A stretch of DNA of 64,000 nt from Rhipicephalus microplus. Taxonomy: Eukaryota; Arthropoda; Arachnida; Ixodida; Ixodidae. A model generated the notes under the pieces. It had not been told where the DNA came from, searched no databases, and saw only the letters and a list, made by a program, of their open reading frames with translations. The stretch is from positions 87,444,817-87,508,816 of the forward strand of contig NC_134702.1 of assembly GCF_043290135.1 (NCBI RefSeq), in the 5' to 3' direction. This document shows positions 47,380 through 58,592 of this stretch, piece by piece. Each line of letters begins with the position of its first letter. Positions within the stretch are counted from its first letter, which is position 1. Position numbers and translations under genes: made by a program.

Positions 47380-49551
47380 CTGTAAAAGAATGATAGAAAA
47401 ATAAAAGAAATTGGTCCAAATAACGCACATACGTTTTGTGGATCCTCCACAGACTGATTACGGTAATATAGCATAATGAAGCAAATGCCAAACAAGTGAA
47501 ATTCCGGGAAAATAAAACAATTATGCTTGTGACCACGTCAACTCACAGTTATCAGAATTTCCATACCACCGAATCTTAGGTAAAAGGCTTGTTTTGGGAA
47601 ACCAAATAAAATGACACATGTTTGTTAAAACTCGGTTACCATACGCGATTTGAAGGATTCTCAAGAAGCCACCAAAATATCAGACTGTGATGGCGCAGAA
47701 ATCAGCGATTGAGCCGTTTAGGAGATCAGAAAACTCACACTTCTTTCGGCGAAGGAGGGTGTTGTAGTCGTAGGCAGAGCCAAGACCATAACCGTAGTTC
47801 AGGCCATATCCGAGCAGGCCGTGACCGAAACCGTAGTTGCCAACACCGTAGCCAAGACTACCAATGCCATAGCCGTACACTGGAGCAGCGTGGGCAACAG
47901 TAGCCAAAGCTGGGGCATGGTGAACAGTGGTGGCAGCAACCGCTGGGGCCGCCTGGACGGTAGCGACGGCGGGAGCAGCGTGGACGGTAGTGATGGCAGG
48001 TGCAGCGGCGTAGGCGGTGATTGGTGCGGCCACAGCAGTGGCGACTGGGGCATGAGCTACAGTAGCGACAGCTGGGGCAACGGCGTAGGTGGCGACTGGG
48101 GACACGTGGGAAACAGTGGCAACACGAGTTACAGCCGGCCTAGTGGCAACGATTGGAACAGCAGCGTAAGTGGCGACAGCTTGAGCAGCAACAGCGGTAG
48201 TGACAGGAGCGTGGGTCACAGTGGCGGCGTATGTAGGGGAAACAGCGGTGATAGCTTGAGCAGCAGCAACAACTGGCGCAGCAGCATAGGTGGTGAGTGG
48301 GGCAGCGGCTACTGTGGCGATGGCTGGGGCAGCAGCCAGGCCAACGCCATATGCAGGGGTGCTGACATAGCCAGCGAAGGCGCTGGTGGCCAGAGCGAGG
48401 ACGACACACGTGCGGATCTGTATGAGAACAAATAAGCTTAGAACGAAGCCGACAAAGGGTGGGGACAAAAAAAAAGATGCAAACGTAACAGGCGCCTATT
48501 TCAAACCAATGCTCAATAGGAAGCAGGTAAGCGATGTATAATGTGCTGATCTAAATATTGGACATATCCATTATATAAAAGGCTGCAGAATGCTATTACC
48601 TTCAACAAGTAAACAAACAGCACAGATGCTTATATAAATCAGTTCATTAAACAGTAAAAGAAAGCAAGGATTATTACTATTTTAGAAATTTTTTAAATGG
48701 TATAGCATCCCAAAACCACGTCATCATTATGATATACGCTGCAGGAGAGGGCTCCGAAACTTTTTATCGCGTGGATTTCGCTGACTTGCACCTAAATATA
48801 GAAACACGGGCGTCAGTCATATCAGCGTTCATCGAAAATGCGGCCGCAGCAGCCGGGATGCGGTGCCGCAACGAGCAGTCAAGCGAAAGTAATAACCACT
48901 ATACAACCGTAACAGGTAAAAAATGTAAACAAAAGCTTAATAGTCAACGAGTTGTGGAACCATTGCTATCAGATATGGTAGCTACGTTACAATCCTAACA
49001 GGTGTTAAAGATATGATATTAGCCAAAGAGGTGCATCAAAGGTTACCTCGTGGACAAGGCAAGCTGCTCCCGAATGAGGAAGGCCTCAGATCATATAGGA
49101 TAACTAAATTTTTGTGACTGAATGTAACGGCTGTGCTTTCCGAAATAGGCTTGCAGCCACATTGCTTGTAGCGAGATAATCAAAGTCAGTAAAACATTCA
49201 CTGTTTTGTCCTAAAAAGTGGGAACGAGGAGAAATTATTTTTTGTTTTGCGCCCATTGCGAGTGTTGTCTTGCTTCGTACTGGATCTACGGCAGCAATGT
49301 AGCAATAGACGCCACCCTTTGCTCTTGTATTTTACTATGGAGAAAGCTTCGCGACTGAGACAATGTACTCGGATGTACTTCAGCGTGATTTAGACGAAGA
49401 CCAAAAAGACATACAGAACACAGACTAGTGCTATGTTCTGTGTGGCTTATTGGTCTCCTTCTAAATTGCACTGAAGCGGATCCAAGTGTGTACGAATTCG
49501 CCCAAGTCAAAGTGCTGTTGAAGCAGTGTAGCCTACTGTAGAACTCACCAT
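47378..49551 (-). CDS. Locus F: Ala/Val/Pro-rich secreted cuticle-like protein (227 aa, three exons)
   Basis: Exon 1 is leader plus ATG (49551-49549), then gtgagt. Exon 2 (48417-47739) is 226 codons plus a lone T. It begins IRTCVVLALATSAFA, a signal peptide, then GYVSTPAYGVGLAAAPA. A long low-complexity region follows with recurring VATVAHAP, TYAAAP and AAPAVATV units. The tail is Gly-Tyr-rich (YGYGIGSLGYGVGNYGFGHG, GYGLNYGYGLGS) and ends YNTLLRRKK. Donor gtgagt follows AAG T, and the exon 3 acceptor supplies AG, giving a split TAG. If intron 2 were retained, 19 extra residues starting CEFSDLL would be added. AAP-type repeats are typical of arthropod structural cuticle proteins, so an exoskeletal role is likely. 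Intact counterpart of locus D. Confidence 0.82.
48694..48892 (-). mobile_element. Old, diverged Ruka-like SINE in intron 1 of locus F
   Basis: It keeps atcccaaaaccacg, gagggctccgaaa, cgggcgtcagt, gaaaatgcggccgcagcagc and cgggatgcgg in order, matching the SINE consensus with many substitutions. It lies in the intron, in the same orientation as the gene. Confidence 0.7.
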
Positions 49552-49607
49552 TTTGAATTCAGAGCTTCTGCCGAGCCAACTGCTGATTTCGGCCAGTATT
49601 GGCTCAC

Positions 49608-49615
49608 CTTATATA
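49608..49615 (-). promoter_or_regulatory. TATA box of locus F
   Basis: TATATAAG on the minus strand, followed by an atcagcagtt initiator about 30 nt downstream and the ATG at 49551. Confidence 0.75.
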
Positions 49616-49617
49616 TT

Positions 49618-50280
49618 GGCAGTCACCAACGCCCTTATACTATTCATAATCAAAAAGTAAGAGGACAGTGGCGAGGAGGTATTGTTATTTGCATTGCAAA
49701 AAAAAGCACGGCTTCATCTTCGTTCCGGGCGTCCGAACTACAGCCAAATTGGCACGAATTGCCTAGAATAATTGAGCTCCACCCTTAAAAAAATGGTCAC
49801 ATTCAAAACGTGTCGTAGCAAAAGATGTCCAGTACTTTTGATAGTAGACACAGCATAGATCCTACGAGTGACAAATATTAAACCAATCGCTTTTTCTTCA
49901 GTCCACGGATGACTAAGAAAACGGTGAATCAGAGAGGAAGCACCCGCCATTCAAGGTCCTTGCGATATAATAAAGCGACAGTGGCGCAAAGAATAAATAA
50001 AAAACTGCGTCGCATGATTGATATTCGTATATAGACTTCAAGTTTCTTTGGTGCAGCGAGACAAGAAATAGCTTGTACATCAAACATAACTTTCGTAGTT
50101 AAAAGCACACCTTTCGCTCGTTTCCTTGATAACCTTAAGAAGAGCTTTTCAGAAAATTTTATTAAGAATTATCTGTTGTAATGTGAGTTGCATGTGTTTC
50201 TCTCGAGTAGTTAACTGACAGCACACCAACTGGAACAGAATGACAGCTGAATGGGCTACTCAACAAGGAATGATGATGGG
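49618..50280. other. Spacer without recognisable features
   Basis: No gene or repeat recognised. Confidence 0.4.
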
Positions 50281-50505
50281 TAGGCGTCTATATATAGAGC
50301 ATAGAACGTGTTATTCGAAGGTCGTAGGTTCGAATGCTGCTCGTGGCAGCTTATTTTTTTTCACCCACTTTTCTTTCTTCTTATATACACTAAATTGGTT
50401 CAAATAACTTCTCCTATACATTCCTTGGCATGATTGTCTGTTAGATCTCATTATTATTGTGTGAAAATACACGGAAAAACGAGCCCTTAGGTATACACTT
50501 TTTTC
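50281..50505 (+). mobile_element. tRNA-derived SINE, second family, copy 1
   Basis: The tRNA-like head (agagcatagaacg, ttattcgaaggtcgtaggtt, cgaatgctgctcg) is followed by a body shared with the copy 450 bp downstream: cccacttttcttt, acattccttggcat, tagatctcattattattgtg and gagcccttaggtatacact. The family differs from the Ruka-like SINEs. Confidence 0.75.
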
Positions 50506-50727
50506 CCTAATTCATTACCTAGGGTCTCGTATGGTAGACTTGGTGCCGTTAGTTCGTATACGAGGGACTATTGGTCAGCTGCCCACTCGCAATAAGTTCA
50601 CGAGCTACGTGACGCCACACAGGCTCGTAAAAGGGTGTTCCACTCTCGCCGCTTGGCTACAGATCGCGCTGACTGGCACTCCCACGTTTAAATTCACATA
50701 TAAACCCCCAAAAAAGGAGACGGGGAA

Positions 50728-50957
50728 GCCGCCATGATAGCTCAGTAGTTAGAGCATCGAACGCATTATTCGAAGGTCGTAGGTTCGTTTCCTGCTCAAA
50801 ACAGGTTATTTTTTCCCCACTTTTCTTTTTCTTATTTACATCACATTGGTTCTAATAACTTCCCCTAAACATTCCTTGGCATTATTGTCTATTAGATCTC
50901 ATTATTATTGTGTCAAAAAAAAAACGGAAAACCGAGCCCTTAGGTATACACTTCTTT
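50728..50957 (+). mobile_element. tRNA-derived SINE, second family, copy 2
   Basis: The head is better preserved (gccgccatgatagctcagta, gttagagcatcgaacg, B-box-like GGTTCGTTTCC), and the same body follows to gtatacacttctttg. It repeats copy 1 in direct orientation. Confidence 0.78.
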
Positions 50958-51787
50958 GTGTTTTGCGGCATGCCAACCGGAACTCCTGCAGTATATCTTT
51001 TTTTTTTGCAATATAAAGCTTGTTTTTATCTATTATTTACATTTGTGAATACACTTCTAGGTGATTATTAAGCCATTGCATAGTTATAGCCATCACACTT
51101 TGTTTTTCTTTTTCGGTTGTAGTTCCTGTTAACCATGTTGCTGGTCACAGTTAAGGCCGCAAAAACAATGCTGAACATTACCTGAATTCTACCTAATAAA
51201 GATAAATGCAGCATATCGCTCTGCTAGCACTTTAATATATGCGGGTCCACTCTCTCATTACAAGGTGTGTGATGCTCCACTACGATTATGAATTCGTGAG
51301 ACTAATAAATATCTGCTCATATGTGCGTAAATTGACGAATTATAGTTAAGTAACAGCTATAAGTGGTAAGGGTGTCAGCTTAAGCCGAGTAACAATTGGC
51401 TTAGAAGTGATATGCAATGCACACACTGTATTTGTGACGCTATGGCACCCTCTTGCCTTGTGATTTCCCTTCTCCTCTTCATCACTGCCCTTTCTACCCC
51501 CCTTGATATACTTTACACGAATACAATATCCTTTGCCCTGCTCCTCCGCCTTTCCTACATCCCCCTCACACCTCTACTACTCAGAATAAGGTCTCTTTTA
51601 TTCCATGGTTTTGTAGATGTAATACACCTCTTGTAATACTAATGGAACCCTTTTCAGTAACACATGTGAACCTTGTCACTTCTTTAACGCGACAGCGTGA
51701 ATGAGCTCGTTTCAGAGAAATCACCATCTTGCGCGTGAGCGCAAAGTCGATACAGATGCAAATAAAATATATAATCGAAAATTCTGG
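50958..51787. other. Spacer without recognisable features
   Basis: No gene recognised. The C/T-rich frame at 51412-51636 has no motif. Confidence 0.4.
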
Positions 51788-51862
51788 GTCTGAGGAAGTA
51801 TCGAACCCGGGTTGTTGGCGTGGCAAGCAGGCGCTCTACTACCGAGTCATGCATCTGCCAGA
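51788..51862 (-). repeat. tRNA-Gly-like sequence, degenerate
   Basis: The minus strand has gactcggtagtagagcgcct, gcttgccacgcc (Gly anticodon-loop-like) and the B box GGGTTCGATAC. The T-stem and acceptor are not well paired, so a tRNA pseudogene or SINE head is more likely than a working tRNA. Confidence 0.5.
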
Positions 51863-53569
51863 GGGTACAATAAAAATAACTTCATCTTCTTGGAACTGCA
51901 GTGAAGGTAACTTGCATGCTTTGCAATCGCATGCTTCCTGTATACATGCTTCACAGTGCAACATGTAATATTGCAGTTATAAGCGTACACTGTGATCGGG
52001 CGTCAGAACATGTGATTATCAGGACTTCGTTGTTTGAAGCGAGCAACCCACAACAAAAGGCACACGCGTTTTTGCACCTTTTTCTTTTCGTAGTGGGTTC
52101 ATAACAAGGTCGAAAAGACATCACGCGTACAATATTATAGCAAGCGGTTTAAAGGGAAACTGAAGGAACTTTAGAATTCAATGAAACTTCATGTTTTGGA
52201 ATGACCGACATTAATGCTGACGATGTCATAATTGTTTTCGTGGTTGTAGCAGCAGGAGATCTAGAACAGGCGAAATAAAACTTGTCTTGCTCCGCCCACG
52301 CTTGCGCGCTGAAAGTGTGGGCGTGGTAACATACGTAATCTTCATTTCCTCTGGCCTGGAGCAGGTGTTCTTTTTTATCTTCAACCTCGGCCTCCGGGAC
52401 TAAACCATGACGTGCCGTTGCCGGAACTAATGGAAGAGGTCACACTTCAGCAATGCTGCTGTTGCAAATGGCGCGGCATACCGAAAATGAAGTCACCGTG
52501 TTTGCTGGCTGTCTCATGAAGCACGGTGGCCACATGCACTGTTTCTTCACCGAAAAGGGCTATTTGCGTTCACTTTTCAGGACTCCCATTTCGCTTTCCG
52601 AAATCAGCAGTGATCAAAATGTCCTTACACGCTTCTAAATCAATTTTAGAAAAGTGCTGCAGCTTCCTTTTAACGCATACTACTCATTACATATGATTGA
52701 ACCGTATGCGAAAGCTTCAGCGTCACAAGCCATTTTGACCTCAGTATGCACTAGGGACAGGATATCACAATCGCCTTCAGCTGTTGAAGTAAAAGCCTAT
52801 GGGTTTTTTATGATGCCACTATAAACTTTACCTTCAACATGGCAACGCTAACCATCCTTTCCCCTCTACACACTCACTTTCATTTCTGACCCTTTGTTAT
52901 ACTATACTGCACACCGGCACATTATATTTTATAATATACCTCCTCCTTTCTTATTTTCGTGCTTTACAGTACGACTATGCTGTGTTCTACGACTACGCTA
53001 TCGTGCGCGAATATTTCATCCATTCGAAGGTTTATTATCAAAATATGAGCGACCAATCAAAGCAAAGCCATAACAATCACGTTAGTGAGAAATATATGGG
53101 TGATTAAGTGTTGTGTCGCACAAGGGCACCTCGTATAGAAAAGCCCAGGTTGGTATGCATACAACGTTACTACACAGGGCGTAGTAGAATGTTGCTTGCG
53201 TACTATCTATTCCAAAATGCCACTACCCAATAACTGATAGAAGAAGAATTTTATCATAGGTATCCTAATAAATGCTACTGGATAATATTATGTACATTAT
53301 TGCACTTCTAACGTACAAATTTCTACTTGCTGTGAGGGTTCACAGGTTCGTAAGTTTCTCTTAAAGGTGTATAATTGTGCAACATTTTAGTGCGCAGAAA
53401 GTTTTCCTCGTGTGTGCTTTTGCACAATAAACCGGAGGATAGTGCACGAGCTCTGATCTACCCCCTGGCTTCTGAGCGGACGTCAGCTGTGGCTGTGATT
53501 CATGTATGTGGTGTAGATGACATCCTGTTTCTAGTGCCTTTCGTTTGAGTCTGCCACAGCAAGGATCAT
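51863..53569. other. Spacer, partly dispersed repeat
   Basis: Around 52150-52450 the start tttaaagggaaactgaagga and the following segment resemble a dispersed tick repeat, recognised only from general look. The rest shows nothing. Confidence 0.3.
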
Positions 53570-54480
53570 ATGATCGCTGCTTGCAATGCCAACCTATCAG
53601 CTGAAGAGAAGTGGGCAAGGCTACAGTACACCAATTGTTGCTTCCACTGTGGAACACGAAATCGCATTGCTAGAATGAGCAGGAAGTCCTCCAATCCTAG
53701 GTGTGGTACCTGCCAGCGACACCACCTGACCATCCTCTGCAAGTTATCACGCCCAGTGGAACATCCGCACCCCAATGCAGGATCCCCAGCCTTTTCTCAA
53801 TCACCGTCATGAACCATGCGAACGGTCACTACCGCCCAGAGTCGAGTTGAGTCCACTCATATACTGTTACAGACAGGTCAAATTTGGGCTGAGTCTGGAG
53901 ACCACCAACTCCTCGTGCGGGTACTGCTGGACAGCGGCAGTCACCGCACCTACATTCGTGCGGACCTGGCAAGGATGCTTCAGTGCTCCGTCGTGGGAAA
54001 AAAGCTTTCCCTTGTCACATTTAGAGAATCCAAGTCACGAAGGGAACTCTGCACTGAGTATGTCAACGTGCGGCTTCGAAGCCAGTTCGATGATTCAGCG
54101 ATTACCTTAGAAGCGTTAACTATTCCTGAAATTCGCTCTGTCACAAGCCCACCAATCGAGTCCACATTTTTCACCAGTTCGACAAACTGGGGTACAATGC
54201 AGCTGACAACCTTCAACCAAATAATTGGCAACCGGGTGAGATCAGTGTCAAAATAGAATCGGATGCCTATTGGAAGGTCACCACCGGCAAAATTAACCGC
54301 GTAACCAAAACACTAACAGCGATAGAGGCAATGTTTGGCTGGATGGTACAAGGACCCTTGCCATCTGACAGCATTCAGCGTCCGTCTAGCGTACTGTTTG
54401 TATTGAGCCGGAATTTTTCTACAACGCACACAGACATATCTTCGATGTGGCATTTTGGTGCCATCAGGAGCGATAAAGTG
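53570..54480 (+). pseudogene. BEL/Pao retrotransposon remnant: Gag zinc region and aspartic protease
   Basis: In one frame: SAEEKWARLQYTNCCFHCGT (first knuckle, with later His and Cys replaced), CGTCQRHHLTILC (second knuckle kept), a TGA at 53810, then LLVRVLLDSGSHRTYIRADL, the protease with its Asp-Ser-Gly active site. A frameshift near 54220 leads to ESDAYWKVTTGKI and IEAMFGWMVQGPLP, the conserved link toward reverse transcriptase. Reverse transcriptase and integrase are deleted. The remnant points toward the candidate LTR at 55039. Confidence 0.8.
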
Positions 54481-55038
54481 TCTTCACGAACCTCAAACAA
54501 GCACCACGATCTATCTGTATGGGAGCAAGGTATCTCCTCGGGAAAGAAGTGCCATCAGCCTGACTACGCGGTTGCTGGCGGCAGGATCTTGGAAGACGTA
54601 GAGCCGCCGAACAAGCATTACGATGCTTGTCACTGCCATGTGCTTCGGCGTCGTCAGTGCCACCGTGTCCATGGTGGCGCCGTACTTGAACAACTCGTCT
54701 CAGACCAGCCACATTTTGGGCGACCACCACGGCAGGCATCTCGTCTTCGCAAATCTGCATGCCAAGGACGTCAGCCTAACGCACGTCAAGAGCCCCCTCC
54801 GTCTCCTCAGCATCGGTTCCGGAGAGAGCAAGTGGTGCGACAGCCAAGAATTAGCGGCCGTAGTGCAACGGCACTCCTGGTAGCAAAGCAAGTGCGTTTC
54901 AACACAAACTGCGTTCTCGGTTGGTAAGATTCTCCTCGCCCCCCCCCTGGGATGGTGTTGAATAATATGGGTCGGAGCACCCTGGAGCGGTCCAGACTTC
55001 ATCGACGCGTGCGAGTCATCTTGGCCCCCCTGGGAGAA
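54481..55038 (+). other. Unrecognised segment between BEL/Pao remnant and candidate LTR
   Basis: A plus-strand frame (54623-54883, 86 aa) starts with a hydrophobic stretch (MLVTAMCFGVVSATVSMVAP) and then NNSSQTSHILGDHHGR. It could be a leftover 3' gene of the element or chance. A polypurine-like ggcccccctgggagaa precedes the LTR. Confidence 0.3.
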
Positions 55039-55184
55039 TGTTCCAGAATATTCTCTTGGAGTGCGCCAGACTATAGAAGAGGACGAAGTAGGGACAGGAA
55101 CGCTCTATAAATGGACACCTTGGGCGCAACGACGAATAGACGGGTCGTATCCGCCGAACGTCTGTGGGCCGGTTGTTTGTTACA
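55039..55184 (+). repeat. Candidate 146-bp LTR of the BEL/Pao remnant
   Basis: It begins TGTTCCAGAATATTC and ends GTTTGTTACA (TG...CA), holds a TATAAA at 55106 and is preceded by a purine/C-rich tract. No second copy is present upstream, so the call rests on structure alone. Confidence 0.45.
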
Positions 55185-55839
55185 CTTACTATGACCCATG
55201 GAATGAGCCTATGTGTTCCATGTGACAGGTGAAAAGGGTTTGAAGACGCAGGTGACTGGTAAACTGCGTGATAGTTGCCAAGACCGACGAACCACGCTGG
55301 TCATAAAATTGTACCCTCATATGTCCAGCTTGATAAATAAGAAAGTAAAGAGACTGTGATAAGAAGCATGGAGTTTCCTAACATACAGTATAAAGAACTC
55401 TGGCACTAGTGTCTAAGAGAGCTTCAATGCAGGACACTTCAGCGAGCATCGGAATTATGGGTAGTACACAGATTTGTCTAATCCTCCTACTTTTGGCCTG
55501 CTTTTGGCTCCGTGTGGGTTCGTGTGGCTTGGAGCTGTTTTCTCTCGAAACAAAAATCAGCAAATGTTCAGTGGTTGCGCTTCACCACTTCATTCTTTTA
55601 GACTTACTTTTCCAAATCGGCTCACAAAGTTCAAAACGGGTGAATCTTTCTTCGAAAAAAAAAACCGAAACACAGCAGTAAACGAAGCTGCAAGTATGAT
55701 TCGCCGCCCGCAAGTACGAAAACAAGGCAAATGTGCGCACTACTCATCCTTACCTTTGTCGCTGAACGATCGCAGCGACAGAGTCCCCTCTTGTTAATTC
55801 TAGGAAACTCCATGACAAGAAGGCCCAAACATAGATGGC

Positions 55840-55840
<1 letters not shown>
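55185..55840. other. Spacer without recognisable features
   Basis: No gene or repeat recognised. Confidence 0.4.
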
Positions 55841-55903
<63 letters not shown>

Positions 55904-56065
55904 AAGACGGATGGACGGACGGGCGGACAGACAGACAGACAGACAGACAGGCAGACACACAGAAAGAGAGAAAAAAGAAAGAAAGAGAGAGAAAGAAAGA
56001 AAGAAAGGAAGAAATGAAGGAAGAAAGGAAGAAAGAAAGAAAGAAAGAAAGAGAGAAAGAGTCGA
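55841..56065 (+). repeat. Compound (GACA)n / (GAAA)n microsatellite
   Basis: (GACA)n at 55841-55902 and 55922-55950 with a ggatggacggacgggcgg interruption, then an imperfect GAAA/GGAA tract. Confidence 0.95.
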
Positions 56066-56349
56066 AGTTATTTTGCTTCGCTAAGAATTCGCCCACTCAG
56101 AGCCAGTGAAGCTTGAAATCGAGCATAAAGTTCTTTAGTAGGCAACGTTTTACAAGGAGTTACCTAGAAAGAAAGAAAGAAGAAAGAAAGAGAGATAGAA
56201 GGATAGAAATAAAGAAAGAAATAGTTGAGGTTCCTTTGCTTCTCCGAAAATTCGCCCACTCAGACCCAGTGAATCTTGAGATTGAGCATAAAGTTCTTTA
56301 GTAGGCAACATGGCACAAAAAAGAACCTATAGATAAATAAATAAAAAAA

Positions 56350-56384
<35 letters not shown>

Positions 56385-56480
56385 ATAGTCGAAGTTTCTT
56401 TGCTCCGCTAAGAATTCGCCCACTCAGACCCAGTAAATCTTGAGATCGAGCATAAAGTTCTTTAGTAGGCAACGCGGCAC
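56060..56480. repeat. Three tandem copies of an 88-bp sequence, each with a different microsatellite
   Basis: Copies at about 56060-56147, 56223-56308 and 56388-56475 share ttgcttcgctaagaattcgc, ccactcagacccagtgaatc and gcataaagttctttagtagg. They are preceded by (GAAA)n, an irregular (GAAA)/(GATA)/(GAAAT) mix and (AAAT)n (56332-56387) respectively. Read on the minus strand, each copy is followed by its own simple-repeat tail, like LINE or SINE 3' ends. Confidence 0.85.
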
Positions 56481-58342
56481 AAGCGAAAAGGATGCCAATG
56501 CAGTTCTCCAGAGAGGCCTTTGTTGGTATTTCGAAGCTCCCCTATAAGAATGAATCAAATAAGTTGTCAGTAATATGCATTTAAACCAGCATGTATTTAT
56601 TATAAGCACGTCGTGTATTTAAACTCGGGAACAATTTTGACCACCTGGATATCTTCGGTGTGAACAGACATATAAGTAGGGGAACACTGATGTTTTTTTT
56701 TCATTACGCCATCATTGCAATGCGGCTTTTGCGGTGCTGAACCGGACCCTCGTCCAGGGGCACGACTCCACGCCTGCTAAGCTCAGCCCGACAAATAAGT
56801 GGAGAAAGTGGCGGATAGAGTGTGGCCCGCTGTCACATTGCACCCGTTACAACGTCATACTTCAGCAGAGCTGCAGATCACATCGCGCTCCTCGTCGACC
56901 TTTCGATATCCGGGAGAGGACATTTCTCTCCAAGAGTCGTCAGTCGTTCAAGAGTCCATCGGCCTTTTATGAGGTGCGTCATGGTACAGGCCCTCGTAGC
57001 TTCAAAAAAGAAAAGCACTCTAATAAGGTGAACCTCATTCTCACATTTAAAATTCTGCGGTCAATGCGCGTGATCAGGGTTAATTTTTCTTGCACAAAAT
57101 GTCCTTCATTGAAACAGCAAACCATCACTTCCTTTCAGGTGTTTTCTAACCTCGAGTTAGTTGAAAGAGAAAGTAGGTCTGGGACTAAAAATAAAAGGAA
57201 CCAAAACCTTGTCAGAGCTTCAGTATCATCTTAGAAGAAACACCCAAGTGTGAATCATGTCGCCGTTTCGCCAAGGTTGCTGTTGCGTCATTGCTTCACA
57301 CAACGCTACGCTTTAGTTGGCAGGACGCTTGTTCCTGGTAGCGCCGTCTCTCCTCTTTTCATACTGAAAGGCGCTGCGCGAATGTTGTACTGTATACGTA
57401 ATGAAACTCTGATATGTATGAGTTTTCGTATTTATGTTGCTGTTAGAACCTGTAATTAGGAGTGCTCGTAAGCCATTATGATGAAACTAGGAAGGATACA
57501 GCATACGCGTTATCAGCATTATTGGCATCACTGAACGACAATTGTATAGAGATGTGTTTACTACAAATACAGGTTTGTGGAGTATAAAGAAAAAGTGGAC
57601 ACGTGTCTCCGTTTAAAAACTGGCAAACTTTCGAACAACCGCGAAAAAAATTTGGCGGGACAGTTTGGCAAGTGTTGTTACGTATGAAATGCACGTCACG
57701 TTTCTGTGTGTACTAGGCCACTAAAATATTGTAAGGACAAACATGAAAAGTAGGTCATGACATCAATATTCAAAGGTGGATGTCACAAACGTCATTATTT
57801 ACTAAGAAAGGCAACCGACTTCGTTTATATACCTAAATAGGCGTGGCATGGCATTAGTATATGACGAAGAAAAGAAATAGGTCATGACAAGATTACCTTG
57901 ACAGACATCTGATGTACTCCATGACACACCTGGCAATGTGCCGTCGTAATTTCATGGCAGTCGTTTTCTCGTTTTGCCATTGCAAAATATGCTCATCACG
58001 TGACATCAGTGTATGACAAGCATAACCTGCAAGTCTTGGCATGATTATTCATGTCAAAGGCGTGAATTGTACAGTTCGAACACCGTAATGAGACTGTCGT
58101 CTGATAAGAATGATAAACATCAGAATTTTTATGCCAGCCTCTGAGTCAGTCGTTGATGAACCACATGGCATGTCATGCATAGCATGAAAAGTTCTACATG
58201 TCATGACTTTCATGACATAAACTACCGGTTGTGATAGGCAAGCGTCTAATTTAGATAATACAGCGAACTCAGTTATAAAATCGCGACAAAGCTTGATTTG
58301 GGCGCCGTAGTTGTCTCATGCCACTGAATCCAGTGTTCATAA
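56481..58342. other. Spacer with diverged catga-rich repeat
   Basis: 57730-58260 is rich in catgac/gtcatga motifs reminiscent of the 147-bp units but without clear periodicity. The 166-residue frame at 56734-57234 shows no convincing motif. An alternative frame (AADHIALLVDL at about 56870) hints at a LINE endonuclease end. Confidence 0.35.
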
Positions 58343-58515
58343 TGTAGGGAACTATGCGAACGACGACGAAGCAGCATGAAACGGCAAGCCACAGCGTTGG
58401 TGCACGCGCGACCCGAGCTTCCGTTTGTTTTGTATTTTCGGCCTGTTGGCGTTCCTCGCTCTTCTGGCGTTCTTCGGCCTTCCAGTAGGTCTGTACGTGA
58501 ATAAACTGCGTGACA
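58343..58515 (+). repeat. 5' LTR (173 bp)
   Basis: Starts TGTAGGGAACTATGCG and ends AACTGCGTGACA, with AATAAA at 58500-58505. It matches 63382-63554 except for seven substitutions. Confidence 0.97.
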
Positions 58516-58517
58516 TC

Positions 58518-58535
58518 TGGTGGAGGTGTGTGGAC
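58518..58535 (+). other. Primer-binding-site candidate
   Basis: TGGTGGAGGTGTGTGG begins two bases after the 5' LTR. The TGG start matches the CCA end of a tRNA; the tRNA was not identified. Confidence 0.55.
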
Positions 58536-58592
58536 TCCCGTACAAACCTGGAACTTCGCTCCCGTAAGCTTCCCCCTCTACGTGACACGAAC

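Noticed and set aside
47821..48435. 204-residue Ser/Gly-rich plus-strand frame
   Set aside because: It is the antisense shadow of the Ala/Val-rich exon 2 of locus F.
55631..56096. Several Cys-Leu-Ser-Val or Asp-Arg-Gln-Thr repeat frames
   Set aside because: They are translations of the (GACA)n and (GAAA)n microsatellites on both strands.
56734..57234. 166-residue plus-strand frame
   Set aside because: Composition is not protein-like and no motif fits; a weak LINE-endonuclease resemblance in another frame is too short to call.
58425..58592. N-terminal extension of Gag with a hydrophobic start
   Set aside because: It lies within the LTR and primer-binding region; the ATG at 58593 fits better, so the hydrophobic stretch is treated as chance.
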